A DNA stretch of 64,000 bases from Erythrocercus mccallii (Eukaryota; Chordata; Aves; Passeriformes; Dicruridae): contig VZRG01000183.1 in the NCBI GenBank assembly GCA_013397435.1, positions 594,742 to 658,741 of the forward strand, written 5' to 3'. Positions 37,693 to 50,784 of this stretch are shown here, piece by piece. The notes under the pieces were generated by a model that worked only from the letters and a program-made list of their open reading frames with translations, was not told the origin of the DNA and searched no databases. The translations under genes were made by a program, and so were the position numbers. The stretch's first letter is position 1. Each line of letters starts with the position of its first letter.

Positions 37693-37884
37693 ACCTCGAT
37701 TCAGGAAATACCATCTGTTTGCTATGTTTTAAAAGCTAGCTGTGAGACAAGACTTGTGCTACTTCATTCCCAACTTCAAGGTCCTGCCTACAGCAGATTT
37801 AGAGACCTCAGAACAGGACAGCAGACATCAGAACAGCAAGCACAGCAAACATCTTCCAGTAGTAAGCTAAAAAATGGTCCTGAG
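37693..37884 (+). other. Exon-like segment of 64 codons (unknown)
   Basis: It lies between a good acceptor (GAGTTTTCCTTTGCAG) and a good donor (CTGAG|GTGAGT) and is exactly 192 bases, open from the first base in phase 0 to phase 0. The peptide begins TSIQEIPSVCYVLKASCE and ends in a Gln/Ser-rich part (QQTSEQQAQQTSSSS). It is not recognised. It cannot be read in frame between the exons at 26660 and 45220, where the required frame meets a stop, so it would be an alternative exon, another transcript, a non-coding exon or chance. Confidence 0.3.
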
Positions 37885-38207
37885 GTGAGTTGTGCTGTGC
37901 AGAATTTTATAAAGATGCTTGTGTCCAACAAGATAGTCACAGGTTGCTAATCTTTCCTGAATATATATGTAGTTGTTTAAAAGATTAAATAATGAACAAT
38001 TAAATAATTTTTCTTGTTTAATAGGTCCCGTTAGATGAGTAATCAGGGAAGAAATGCAGCTAGATTCATGTCGTTCTTCAACTTGAAAGAATTTAAATAC
38101 ATCACCCATCTCCCAGGGTTATATGTTAACAATCAGACCAATAAGGAGTGGGGTGGATGGAACAACAAAATTTTTTGCTTCTAACTAGGCCACTGAAACT
38201 GTGCTGT

Positions 38208-38508
38208 TTTGGTTAATGGTTGGGCTTGATGATCTTAGAGGTCTTAAGCTGCACCAAGGGAAATAGAGGTTGGATATTAGGAAAAAGTTTTTTACAGAAA
38301 GAATGATAAAGTACGGGAATGGTCTGCCTAGGGAGGTGGTGGAGTCACCATCCCTGGAAGTGTTTAAAAAAAGATTGAATGTGGCGCTCAGTGCCATGGT
38401 TTAGTTGAGGTGTTAGGGCTGGGTTGGACTGGATGATCTTGAAGGTCTCTTCCAACCTGGTGATTCTGTGATCTTCCAACACTAATGATTCTATTATTCT
38501 ATTCTATG
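38208..38508 (+). mobile_element. Two CR1 3' ends in tandem, sense
   Basis: A CR1 tail (GGTTGGGCTTGATGATCTTA, GAGGTCTTA) at about 38208-38246 is followed at once by a 5'-truncated CR1 copy. That copy starts GCACCAAGGGAAATAGAGGT and runs through GGTTGGACTGGATGATCTTG to an ATTCT-type tail near 38508 (GATTCTATTATTCTATTC). Both are in plus orientation and neither codes for protein. Confidence 0.85.
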
Positions 38509-41472
38509 AAAACATGAGTGATTGAGTAAACCTAACTAGTTAGCTTTATTTAGTTCTGTACTTCCTGAGTCCTTACTGTATTTGGGAAGAAGAGAGGTAT
38601 ATTTTCCAACTACATAAGGCTGTAGGCCTTAAGCACTTAATTATTAAGTGTTGCATAGTTAGTGGTCCAGAATCAGAATTGATGTACAGTGTTAGCTCCT
38701 CATGAAGTGCATGCAGATGTCTGCTTCCTTAGTGGTGCTTGGATGTGAATTTAAGAGTTTTGCTGAACTGGAACCAGATCACAAATGGAGAGGAGCAGGT
38801 AATTCCACATTTGTTTTGTCAGCAGTTGGGCAGGTCTAAGAAAGTGCTCTCTCCTCTCTCCTAAGTGCCTTGTCCCCACAGCTCACATGGCTTATCAGCC
38901 ACATACTTTGTTGAATAGCATTATCTTAGCCACTGATGTGGCTAAGAATTCTCCTTTTTTCCACCAGGCTAATTATTTTTCAGCCTGATTATGATGGTTG
39001 GAGGGTTGTAATCATCAACCTATGGATATGGCAGGCATACCAGGTCAGGTCCTGCTTTGAAAGCCAGTGGAATTTGCTACTTCTGGTATGTTGGTCCCCT
39101 TTGCTGCATTGAGGCTTTGAAATAAGTCTGCTGAGAGATCATCTAAGCGTAGATTCTTGTTGGCCTTAAGCATAGGACAGGTATCAGAGAGAGCTGGTGC
39201 ATATAAGTACAGCTATCAATGCATGAAGAACTTCATGGCTATCAAAATTTGTGGCACTTAGGAAATTCACGTCTCTAACTTAGGAAGCAGCCAAGTGGCA
39301 TACTTGAAGTTTGTCTGGGACTTCAGATCTTTTTAAGTCCCCATTTTTATATATCTTGAACATAACACAAGGAGGACCTGGGTCCTACCACTACAATAAC
39401 AACGAGTATGGTCACAAAGACCATGGTTCTTACAACATTGTCCTGACTTCCATTTGATTCACATCTCCTTACCAACTCCATTATTCAACTCATACACTTA
39501 CAGGAAAAAATTATTGCAGGTTGTAAGTAACTATATACTAGCTATTCTAGAATAAGTGTAATATGAAGGTACTGCTGCCTGGCTTCTTACTGCTTTACAT
39601 CTTTTGACTAGATAATACTAGAAAGGGAAGGATGAAAAACAAAGGGAGATTAAGATAAAGAAAAATCAATTTAAAAATGAGATTAGATAAAAATGGAATT
39701 TTATATTTTTCACTGTTGGGAAAGCAAAATGAAAACACATTTTAATTGAAAATTTTCATTATGGAAAAGGATTTTTCAGCTGAAAAAGTTTTCATACAAA
39801 AAAATGTTCTGCTACATGTGTCAAAACAGTGTGTCAACTCATCAGAGGACCAGGATTTTTTTAGAGGCAATTAGAAGGTATATTTTAGAGCTAATTTGAC
39901 TATCTAATGAGAATATCGCAAATGAAGTGATTCAAGATAGCTCAAGTACTAGTGATCACAGTTCGTCAAGGTCAAAAGTTTCAGTTATTAATATTTACAT
40001 ATATATAAGTAGGCAAATAGTTTATTCACAGTTAATGCTTTAAAGAAAGCTGCAATGTAGTGACCAAAAAGGCATTATCATACCAATCTCTTCTAACATG
40101 GTGTTGAATTTCTAACTGCAGTACACATGTCAGAGAGAACACTATATTTAATTCCTGGAGAAACAGATAATAAATCAAACTAAATGGAATTAATAACGCC
40201 TGATTACTAGTTATATACTTCACCTGGAGTATCGTATTCAGCAGTGATCACCATACTTTAGGATATAATTGCTCTTTCTGGCTTATAATACAGAGTCTGA
40301 AGTACAATAAACCTTGGAGCAAATCATTAAAAAGATAGAGAATAAAAACAGTACTTTATTTTTAATATTTGAATAAAAATCTCAAGGTTCAAAGTAGCCA
40401 CTTTGCATGGGATTTTTAGGAATATTCAGACAATTAAGCGTGTGACTGGTGTAAACACACTTTGCTGAGCTATGAAAAGCAAAAGTGGCCTTAAAATGTT
40501 TTAATTTCTTTTTCCCTTCAGGGCTGTGACTTTATGAGAATGTCTGCCTGAAAAATCAGTTTATATTAAAAAAAAATGCTCCACACTATGGCATCTTTAA
40601 CTTGACTTATGTGTGTTGTAACATGATTTTTGGCCAAAAAGGAAGAAATAGAAAAATCTTTCCATTCATTTAAAACTGCTCTAGGTATACACAATCTGTT
40701 TCTTCTTCACCTGTCATATAAATCAGCTTAGAAAATCTGATGTTGAAGAATGCTACAAATGGGTATTGCCAAAAGCTGGATAATTGGTACATCATACTTA
40801 TAGTCTTAAAACACAAAGACACTGGATTCCTGAAGACTTTACAAACTGCGCATTCCTTATTTTTAAATATTTTTTACTGAAACAGTGCCTCTTGTGGGAT
40901 TGATAAGTTAACTCCTAATTTATTATGTCAGTGAGGAGATTCAGTTAACAACTGTGTCTTATTTTATCCATTTGTATAGTGCAGAAATGTCTACCTACTT
41001 ATATGTGTAATCAAAATCAATTTCTCTATGGCCTTCACTTAATATCTAAGTACCAACTGACTGTTTTACAAGTGTAAAAAGTCAGAGAGAGAGGACATTA
41101 GTTATAACACTAAACATTTCTTTTTGCTTGCTCTTCATTAAAACTAAGGCTATAAAAACACTTCCTCAGGCTAGACTTAAAGATTAATTTCTGAAGAGCT
41201 TTCTAAACTCATTGCTCTGTTAGGAGAGGTCCAGCAGTTAGGGATGTGATTGGCTTTCCAATCACTGAAATGCTGGTATGTATACAGCCCTAATCTTTGC
41301 AGACATTTACTTTGGCTAGTAAGTAAGAGGTGATCTTCTCTCCATTAGTTGCTTCACTACGTGCAGTGATCCCCCCATGGCTACGTGGGTTTTTTAGCTT
41401 CAGAGAGAATGATGCCTATCCAAAGAAGGAGAGGAAGCTTAACTGTCTGTCCACAAAACACGAGAAGGAAGA
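38509..41472. other. Non-coding DNA
   Basis: AT-rich, with no recognised gene, RNA or named repeat. The target duplication GGAAGA of the next LTR is at 41467-41472. Confidence 0.5.
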
Positions 41473-42125
41473 TGTTGTGGTGTGGGTTTTCAGTTCATTT
41501 TTGTTAGGTTGTTCCATGTTTCTAATTTCCCCAGTTTCTGTATGTTAAGTTCCATGTTCATTTATGTAATGAGTTGTATGTACCCCTATGTTCACAGCGC
41601 CAGTTCTCAGCCGTCCCTAGTTGTTTACTTCACCCCCTCACATGTTTCCCGCCCCGGTCCATGTGCCTCCTGTCTGTCTGTCATCTGGCCCTGTCATCCC
41701 ATTGGCCTCTGGTCATGAGGCGATGGGCCGGGTGATTGGCCGGCAGGTGGTCACCCCATATCACCCCATTCCCCCAGCCCTGGGATTGGTCGAGGTCATA
41801 ACCACCCCCCTTATGTCATCCCCTAATCTCTCTGCCCGTTGGTTGTCCCCTGCTCTCCGCCCCTAGCCCCAGTTGTTAAATACCCTTTGCTTCAGTTGTT
41901 TGCTGCTCTTTGAGTTCTGGTCTCCCCCCGTGGGTGCCCAGGCGAATAAAGCTTCCCCTGTTCGCAATACTCAAAGAGTCCAAGTTTTTCTTCCCTTCTG
42001 ACGAGTTCCCCTGGGTGGATCCGACGGCTTCACTGGCACAAGGACCCACGAGCAGGTCCGATCCTGCTGCTCCTGTGGCTGCCCCCTGAGGAGTCGGAGC
42101 TAGCCGGCAGCCAAGAGCGGCCACA
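41473..42125 (+). mobile_element. Solo LTR (653 bp) of an endogenous retrovirus, plus strand
   Basis: It starts TGTTGTGGTGTGGG and ends GCGGCCACA, flanked by the 6-base duplication GGAAGA at 41467-41472 and 42126-42131. The U3 part has several CCAAT/ATTGG boxes (CCCATTGGCC, GTGATTGGCC, GGGATTGGTC). A TATA-like TTAAATACC is at 41876-41884 and AATAAA at 41945-41950, giving a short R and a U5 of about 175 bases. No gag, pol or env lies beside it. It is GC-rich against its surroundings, so the small open frames in it are by-products. Confidence 0.9.
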
Positions 42126-42131
42126 GGAAGA

Positions 42132-45100
42132 TGAAAAGAAAGAGAACACTCTTACCTCTTTACAAATTAAAAAATAGTCAGACCTGTCCTGCAGGATAAT
42201 TTTGCTGATGCTTTCTGTGCAACAATGTTTGAACACCATAGTTTTCTCTGCTGAGTAGCTGTTTCCTCCCAGATTTTGCATTGACAACTGAAAGAATGCT
42301 CTTCTGAAGAATGAACATCTCACATGTTCTACTGTACGTATAGAGCATATAGAGAGTCAGACATGAGGAAGATCTCTGCTGAATATTACTGCTAAGATTA
42401 ATAGGAGCTAGGAGCTCACTCTAGGAATCCTATCTCAGGTCTTTTCATGCAGCAGGATTTACATAACTTTGTTAGCTAGTGTCAGACAGAACTGAAAACA
42501 TGGGGGGTTTTACTATTGCACCACAAAACAAATAGGTCTGTGGTGGGAACTCTATATTAGATTCCCAGTTTTCTTGTAAATGTATTTTTATATAGTTCTT
42601 ATTATTTTAATGGAATGTGAATTGATTTAGTTGCACTATGGAAATAGAGAGATAATCAGGTCTGAGAATGAGATTTATTGCAATTTCATTATTTACAATA
42701 CAATAGGTTGCTGAAAATTCTAAATCACACAAATTCTGATAAACCATTCTCATATAGTCTTTTCTACTGTCAATCTTTACCTTATTGTCCATATATTTCA
42801 TTTAACCCTCTCAGGACTATCTTTACTAAAAGACAAAGGTGCTCTTGTCTGAAGACAGTGAAAGCCTTCATGCACCAAGATATCACACTCAGAAAGTCAT
42901 GGATCCATTTTTAAACCTTTTCTGCACAAAAAGTTTGCTACAGTTTCATGCTCTGCAGGCCCTGGTTAGCAGTAGTGGTTTGTTCTAAGTAATTCCTGTT
43001 ACACTGCAAGAATGGTATGTACTATGTAGGACAAGAACTTGGTAATTCAAATGAGAACCTATCCCTGACCCATTCTTCCAGAAATGGTGTGATTCTGTTA
43101 GAAAGGATACCTCATGGAGGAGAAGACACTGTTAGATCCAATGCACACATTAACATGGCCACAGGAAAAATTTCCAGATAGATTTTTATGGCAAGAATGT
43201 ATGATAATAGTCCTCTTTAGGCAATGAAGGATATAGGAGTCTGTTCCTGAAGTTTACAGAGCTTTCTTAGTAAATTTTTGTGTTAGCAGTAAATTCTGGG
43301 TTGGATACTAATTTTTTGCATGAGAAAACTATGCCAAAGCACACTTTTGTTCTTGACATAAAGATATGGAGATATGTAGAATAAGGTCTACATATCACTG
43401 CTGTGGCAAGTTGACATCCAACAAGATTTATGCTGTTTGAAAACCCTATTCTTGCTGAATGCATTGCATGTGTAAGTTCACTGTAATTTACTTGGAACTT
43501 TGCTACTACAAATAATGATATTCCTGTTTTGATATGACATGAAATTTATTTAATCTGGTACCTCATTTTGAAATACATTCATTAAAAGTGTTGAATGGTG
43601 AAAAATCTGTCAGCATAAATGGTGTTCATTTTCAATGTGACAGCATTCACAAGTCCCAAGAAATAGAACAGTTGAATAGATAATGTCACATATCATAGCA
43701 TTATTCAAATGGTGTGATCTTTTTATTGATTGGACAGCAGTTGCAAATTCAGAGCTTATGCTACATTTCACTAGTATCATGACAATGAAGAACATGAGCA
43801 ATGATCTGTCAAATGTGTGAAAATTGTGCCATGAAAGTAAATAAAGATACAGTTTATAATTCTTGAAGAGGAAAACGATAACATTTGTTCTGGCATTAAG
43901 CAATAATGAAACGGAGGTTTGCTTTGTGCTTTAAACATAAAATGGGGTCATAATGGAAGAGCAAAACTTCCATTACTGATATTACAAAACAGGTAAAATG
44001 TTTAGCTTCCGTATAGTGTAAAAAGGCTGCTTCTCAAGCAGACAAACAGAGACAATTGTACTGCAACTGCAGTTTGCAATCTCTGTATTTTTATCAGCCT
44101 TTAAGACAGGACACCTTTTATCCCAGATTTTTTGGTTCTTAATGCTGAAAGCTTTCTTAATAGTATTTTTTCTTAGCAAAAAAGTAAACTTGAACTTGGA
44201 TCATACATGACACTCATATATTGAGTCCAAAGAGCCAGTCTAACAGTTTAACTAGAATTCTTAAAGCATCTGGGAAGTCCCTAAAGGTGGAACAATTAAA
44301 TGAGTAATATCTCTTTTCATAGGATTTTTTGGATGATGTGAGTAGTGTTACATCAAGGAATCAAGTAGAATTTTTTCTGTATCTTTGTATTCTGTCCCTC
44401 TCAGCAGAAGGGGCAGAAGAGGAAGCTGTTCAGGTGTATGAATATAGATGCTCAATGGCATTTTGAGTGCTACAGGGTATCCATGAGGCCCCCAAATGTC
44501 ACTTTAGAAAGTCAAAACTCAAAGATCCTCTTTAATTTTTGCCAGGTCCATAGAGATGTCTAGAACACTCTAGGTCATTGCAGTGTCACTGTGTTAAGGC
44601 TGATGAATTTCCTTGGGAATATTTCTTGGATTTATTGAGTTTTTAAACAGTAAGGAGAAAGAAGTAATGAAAAAGCAAAAAGATGTAGTCAGACTTTGAG
44701 CCAGAGGATCAGGGACTTGGCACTTGTGTGATGCTGTGCCCTGTTACTGAAGAAATGTCTGAGACAAGTCAGTGAGACAAGTCCTTGAATCCTCGTGTTT
44801 AGGACATACAAAATCCAATACAGTGCTTCAGCATTCAGTTTCATAAGAAAAAGTAAAGCTTGGAAGAGGAGACAGAGATGAAGGGGTCTACACCTCTTGG
44901 GTCTCAGGAGCAGAGAAAGAGGCATGTCCTTGCACACCTCTAGGCTGTATTTTAAGAGCAGTTTCACCGTCACCATATCCCCTCTAGGGCACTCTAGATC
45001 AAAACGGGATCAAAACAAGGGACTGAAAAAAGCGATAGAGTTGCCTTAAGGTGTGCCTTCAATTTAGGCTGTGTAACCGCAGGCTCATTGGGTGTTGCAC

Positions 45101-45219
45101 CAAGCTTGGCATTCCACTTGTATTTCTTCCTCTGCCTGATGATACTGTTTGTCTGGCACTTATTTAGAAGGGCTTAGTGGCAAAGAGCTTTAAAAGTGTT
45201 TTAATATTGCCTTCCACAG
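42132..45219. other. Non-coding DNA
   Basis: No recognised gene, RNA or repeat. Minus-strand frames such as 43610-43903 and 44689-44976 lack domains, and their codon content looks like chance. Confidence 0.45.
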
Positions 45220-45293
45220 AAACAAAGGCTTAGTATCTTGTGAAGAAAGTTTTTGCAAGAATAATGAAAGCTCAGAAGAACCAGCACACTCAG
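45220..45293 (+). CDS. Candidate coding exon, phase-compatible with 26660-26765
   Basis: The acceptor is TATTGCCTTCCACAG and the donor is CTCAG|GTATAT. Only one of three frames is open, giving NKGLVSCEESFCKNNESSEE, then PAHS. It begins with one base that completes the codon left by the exon at 26660 and ends one base into a codon. The peptide is acidic and serine-rich, and not recognised. The donor is only moderate, so this rests on the phase fit and the single open frame. Confidence 0.3.
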
Positions 45294-45760
45294 GTATATA
45301 ATAGGCTGAATTTTTCTCCTGGTCTAGCCTGAATCTGCATTGTTTGGGCCATATATTTGTTTATTTAACTTGTTGAATTATTTGCTGTGGTTTTTTTTTC
45401 ACAGTGAGCAGGCAGAAATATCCATGTGCATGTTTTCCAAGAAGAACTTTGCACACGAACCTGTTGTTTGGTCAGGTTTTGTGCATGTGACTGCCACCAT
45501 TGACACATCATCTTCTTGGAGCTGTCAGGGCAAGGGAAATATCTCATGCTTATCTGTTGGGATTTCTCTCTCAAGAACATTGCTACCTTTTCATTTTCTT
45601 TTATTTGGATAATTCTTCTGAAAAACACTTATCCAGATCTGCATTTCTTTCAGGTATGCTCCTAGGCTTTTACTCATATTGTTCTTTATTGCCATGCACT
45701 TTGGAAAAGTAGGAGTAGAGGTGCCAAAATGGATTTATTTCCTCCAAAGAGCAGCTCAGA
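45294..45760. other. Non-coding DNA
   Basis: Open frames on both strands overlap (45340-45612 plus, 45365-45628 minus), which marks them as chance. No feature was recognised. Confidence 0.5.
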
Positions 45761-45761
45761 G

Positions 45762-46245
45762 AAAATGGTTGGAAGGGATCTCTGGAGGTTACCTGGTCCA
45801 ACCCTCCCTCAAGAAGGGATGCCTAGGGTCAGTACCCTAGGACTATGCCCGGATGGCTTTTGAATATTGCCAGACATGGAGAGTCCACTAACTCTCTAGG
45901 CAAACTGTGCCAGTGCTTAGTCACCTGCACAGAGAAAAACAATTCTTATGTTTAAATGGAATTTCTTGTGTTTGAGTTTTTGTCCATTGTCTCTTGCCCT
46001 GAACCACTGAAAACAGCTTGGCTCTGTTGCCTTTGCAGTCTTTCTTTGGGTATTTACACACATTGATAAGATCCCACACCTCAAGCTTTCTCCAGGTAGA
46101 ACAGTCCAGCTCTCTCAGCTACTCCTTATAGGAGAGATCTCTAGTACTTTCATTATCTTCACTGGACTGTCGCCAGTATGCTTATTTTACTACTATACCG
46201 AGAAAAGAGCAGTGTCTTCTGTTCTCACCTCTCCAAATTCAGGAG
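45762..46245 (-). mobile_element. CR1 LINE fragment, antisense
   Basis: On the plus strand it reads TGGTTGGAAGGGATCTCTGG and AGGTTACCTGGTCCAACCCT, the reversed CR1 3' region. CCCTCAAGAAGGGATGCCTA and later antisense coding wording (CAGCTCTCTCAGCTACTCCT) follow. It is diverged, with no intact frame. Confidence 0.85.
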
Positions 46246-48796
46246 CAATGGTGGACTAAATGCTCCTTAGCAAACTTCTGTTAATTCCAGACAATCTATC
46301 TGCCCTGAATACAGAGTTGCCCACAAGAGAGAGGAGCTTTGGGGTTTTGGACAAACTACATTGCCTTGGGACAAAAAATGTGGTCTACGAAACCTAGCTG
46401 CAGTAACTAACAGTACCAAGTTAATGGATAGGCAGGATCAAGTTTCACCAGAAACAGTCCTTTATTCTCCCTAAACCTTAAGAACAGTATCTCAGTCACT
46501 CCAACACAAGAAATAAGGCTGAAAGATATTATTCACATATATAATTTCAGTGCTTGTGATTCCTTCTAGAGTGACACACTGCTGTACAAGGAAAACAGAT
46601 TAAATTACATTACATATATTTGTGGATTACAGAGAACCAAAACAAGCAATTAGTCAGTTAGGTATGTGCTACAAGTGCTTTTACTGAGTGCTTTAAAAGT
46701 GAAATTTTCAGTTTCCTGACACAGTCAATATATTCTGCTACAACAATTCAAATTGGTTAGGACTCTCTTTTCTAGAGCAGTGAAATAGGAATCCCTCACT
46801 GTGTGTCAGCAGCCCTGTGTTTCTGCTGCTGCCACCCCCCGTGGTCTGTCCTTAGTGCTAGCAGTGCACCAGTGAAGCTGAGCAGCGGCTTCATGGGAGC
46901 AAGAAGCTGCAAACCTCAGCAAAACCATTCAGCCGTGTGTGCCCTGGAGTCACAGCCATGGAACATGTCAGGAAACCAGCAAAACATTGCAATTCCTCTA
47001 CAGGATATCAAGGGATCCTTTATCTTGCTGCAGTCATTCATAGGCCCCTATCACATTCAGATGATGGCAGAAAATCATTGGCACTGAAGTCTCTACTGTC
47101 CAGCAATGACAAAGAAAACGTCACCATGTATCAATTGTCTCGTAGCAATTGTCACTGAGTACTGACAGCATGCAAAGTGCACTGCCATTCCAATTATTAG
47201 AAGGTCTCTTAGTCCAACCTGGTTTTCCCAAAGGTAATTGATATCAATTTATTTATCTAGTTCTTCCTAATTACAAGAAGAAGAAAAAATGGCCTAGTGA
47301 GATACATTGGCATTTCATAGTGTTTTCAGGGGAAAAATCCCCAGTAAAGTAGATAAAATATATTTCTGTAGGAGAATGTGATAAGTCATCCTCTATTGAT
47401 TTTAAAACTTCGTATGAGGAAAGTTTTGCAGTATTTAAAATGAGATTGAAGAGTGAATGCATTGGATTTTTTTTATCTGTATTATCAAAGTCTGGGGTTG
47501 GTTTTGATTCAGTCTTTTTTTTTCTGATGAAATGTTTCATGTTGTAATGTAATAGAATTAATAAGATCTGATACACTGACTTTTAATGAAATTTCATTTT
47601 TCAAAAATAGGCACATAAAAATGTCTTCATAATAAACTTAATTAGAGAAAATAGAAGATTGTATTATTTCATCATTAATACAAAGAGATGGATAATTAGG
47701 AGGATGCGATATGCATATTGAGTGAAATCAACACTCCTGCAGAGGGCTGAAGAATACAGGCCCCATGTGAGAAGTTATTTTAGGCAAGGAATGGGACTTC
47801 GAGCCCCATCACTGGAAGGATTTCTAAGGATATATTACTCAATACTCTTCAATAGTACTTTTCCAGCTCAATGCTCTACTGTCTCTCTACTTTGCTTTTC
47901 TTGTTTTCTTCTCTTTGGTGATCTGGTATCATTTCTCTGTAGCCTAAATGTCTTTGTATTAGCCATTTTATTTCAGTTGCTACCCCAAAAAACCCCAAAT
48001 GCTGCATTTTCTAAGTTCATTTATTCTCCCTTTACTGTTCCTTTTACTAAAACTCTGCTTTCTTGTTTTCAGTAATTTTCATGACATTTTTCTTCACTTT
48101 CTTCTCTACTAGCGTGTCTTTGTGTGTCTCAAAAAAGATATTGTCAAAGTCTGATCTAATTCTATAACTCCCACTTACATGAGTTAATGCACTGTGCATG
48201 TCAATATTTTTATTAACCAGATTGTACAAAAGAAAATGGTAAAAATCCTCTATTTAGCCTGAAAGCAGATTATTTGTGAATGTAGTATAAGCTGTGTTAT
48301 TCAAACAACTGTATAGATGACAGAGCCAGTTTCTGTTTTCCTGGAGAATGGAGCAAATTAATTTTCTGATGCAATCAGAATGAAAGGTAGTTTTTCAACT
48401 GTTGAGGGTGAAATTCACTCCTGTTCACAGGGTCTGTACAAGGACCCTATTTAAGTTTGGCTGATGCATGAGACCTTGTATGGGTAATCTACATTGACAG
48501 AAATTTATAGACCTGATTTCTTCAGTCTATTATATTAGTACAGTTCTGAATAGGCTAAAGCTCTCACTGGTGGTGGATTTCCTTCTGTAATTCCATTCTT
48601 TTTACTCTGTTACCAATTTAATGATAGTTAATAAATAAGTGTTGTCAAGGATGGTAGTTTCCCAACCTGTCCTAAAATATCACTAACTTGTTTAAAAAGG
48701 AATAGTCAATATATTTTAAAAGTAATGTACTAAATTATGCTTATATGGACAATTAAGATTCTCTGTTACCAAATTTATAAGAAGCTATATAATAAT
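46246..48796. other. Non-coding DNA
   Basis: No gene recognised. A short stretch at 47200-47220 (GGTCTCTTAGTCCAACCTGG) may be a CR1 scrap. Around 48405-48480 the wording (GTGAAATTCACTCCTGTTCA) resembles the old repeat type seen at 2030. The duplication AATAAT of the next LTR is at 48791-48796. Confidence 0.45.
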
Positions 48797-49460
48797 TGTT
48801 GTCGGGTGACTTTATGATGCTTGTATCCCCAGTCGTCTGTTCTGTTTGTGCTGTATATTAAGTTCTGTACCTTTAAGACTGATTCTGAGAGTGAGCCAAG
48901 GAAAGACGAAGTGGGGAATTTGTTTTGAGAGAACTGCCTGACTCCTACGCATTCCTCACTCCTGACTGTGTTTGTGGAGGCACGGACAGCGGTGGGACAG
49001 AGATCTCCTGTGCTTTTAGTTTTAGCAAGCTGAGGCAGAGAAGTTCCCTGGACTGCTTTTTTCTTTTTTCTTGAGACTGTTTAAATCTGCTCTGGACTGA
49101 AAAAAACCCAGAGGAGCACCAAGGGCTTGCAGCTGCGGCCCCCCGGGCCTGAACCTCCGGCGGGGCTGGGATTGGTAAGAGACTGAGTGAGCTGAACTAC
49201 ACCCACGGCAAGGACTTTCTCAGTTTGCCATCTCTCTTCAGAGCAGCAAGAGGTTTTACTGTTTCATTGTTTATTTTATTGTTTCATATTATTCATTCTT
49301 TGTGCTTGTAGGTATTTTGTTTGTTAAATAAATAGTTTTTTCCACTTTTCTCTGAGGAAGTTACTTTCCCGGACTGGCAGGGGGGAGGAGCCATTTGGTT
49401 TTGCTTTCCAGAGGAACCCCTTTCGGAGGTTTCCTCCCAAAATTGCACTAAACCAAGACA
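48797..49460 (+). mobile_element. Solo LTR (664 bp) of an avian ERV, plus strand
   Basis: It starts TGTTGTCGGGTGAC and ends CTAAACCAAGACA, flanked by a perfect 6-base duplication AATAAT (48791-48796 and 49461-49466), which suits class I or II elements. A poly(A) signal AATAAA is at 49327-49332. The 3' part (TTTTTTCCACTTTTCTCTGA and on) is typical of bird ERVK-like LTRs as I remember them. No internal viral genes are present. Confidence 0.9.
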
Positions 49461-49466
49461 AATAAT

Positions 49467-50784
49467 GAAATAGTGTAACAGGATTTGCAGGAAAAGTAGC
49501 TAGTAAAACATTTACATTTCAAGCCTACAAAAATCAATGATATTTTTAGAAGTACTACTTGCTGTTCCTCCAAATTAATGTGCCTAAGGTGACTTCTAAA
49601 ATTCCTTGACTGATGGATGCAGAATGGTTTTGTTTTCCACTCTGAAAGAAGTCTATCACTTTCTGTGACTTTCTGTGTGACTTTTTGTGTGTGTTTTGGA
49701 TGAGGTGTTTCTTTTGTTTTTTACACAATAGTTTCCATTCCAGCCAGCTGCAATAAAGCACCATGCTGTGCCCCCTTCTTATAGAGCCTGAGATGGGAAG
49801 TATTGCTCAAGAAGATATGAGAAGCCGAGGCTAACTTCAAATGTCAATGAAATCTATTCTGACCATGCATTCCCCGAGATGGAATTTATAAATGAGCCTC
49901 TCAGCTCCATCCTGCCACCCATACTTTCTGTAGATCTGTCTGTGCCCCCACTTCCCAAGTCACCTGTAGCAGTTGTGGCCTCACTGGGTGACTGCAGCCT
50001 TCTGCAGACTGTTTCAGTGGTTTAAGATCAAATTAATATTTCCCCATTTAAGATTCTGACATTGTGAAAAGGATATTTTCCAACCTAAGATTAGAGCTGT
50101 GAGTCGTTCCTTACCCCTTCTCCCAAATGATTCATTTTGCTCCCTATTAGATACCTCGTGCAGCGGGTCTCACGTCCGAGTTCAGACAAAGACTGGTCAT
50201 ACCTGATAAGCAGTCTCAATGATTGAGTGCTTATAAAGAAATTTCTGCAGGAAGGTGTTCATCCTTTATTCTGTGAATTCGTTTCATGCCAGCTTGCTCT
50301 TACTGTATTTTGGTAGTTGTCTCAGGGTCTCCTAGCTGCAGTTCCTGCTCCAGAAATGTGCACAGCTCGGTGTGCTGTTGGGTGTTTCCTTCACCTCCAC
50401 CTTCTTCATGAAATAATGTACCACCAGTTCTGCATCTCACCAGGGAAGTGAGAAGTGCTTTAAGCCAAGATAGGGTTAGCTTTTTGCATTAGCCAAGGGA
50501 GGGAGTTTCTGAGGGGGTGTGCCAAGGCCCAGGTGTTATTCTATGCCCCTCACATCATTGCAGGGGACTGGGTGGGCAGAAGGAAGTCTCTCACTTCTGA
50601 GAAGGGTGTTCTTTCTGGTTGGGAGAAAACGTGGTGGGGAAGAGCAGAGTTGGTATCATCACAGGCTTTCCATGTAAATTGTTTCTTTGTCTTATGTCTC
50701 TTGTTATTAATATTGTTGCTGTCATTGTTCATTTTCCTATCCCACTGGTGTTTCCATGAATTTTCTTATCTCAGCTTGTGATCT
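49467..50784. other. Non-coding DNA
   Basis: Short imperfect tandem ACTTTCTGTG units occupy about 49658-49692. Otherwise nothing was recognised. Confidence 0.5.

Noticed and set aside
37693..37884. Including this segment in the chain 26660-45220-53615
   Set aside because: In the frame required by the exon at 26660 it meets a stop early, so it cannot be a coding exon between them.
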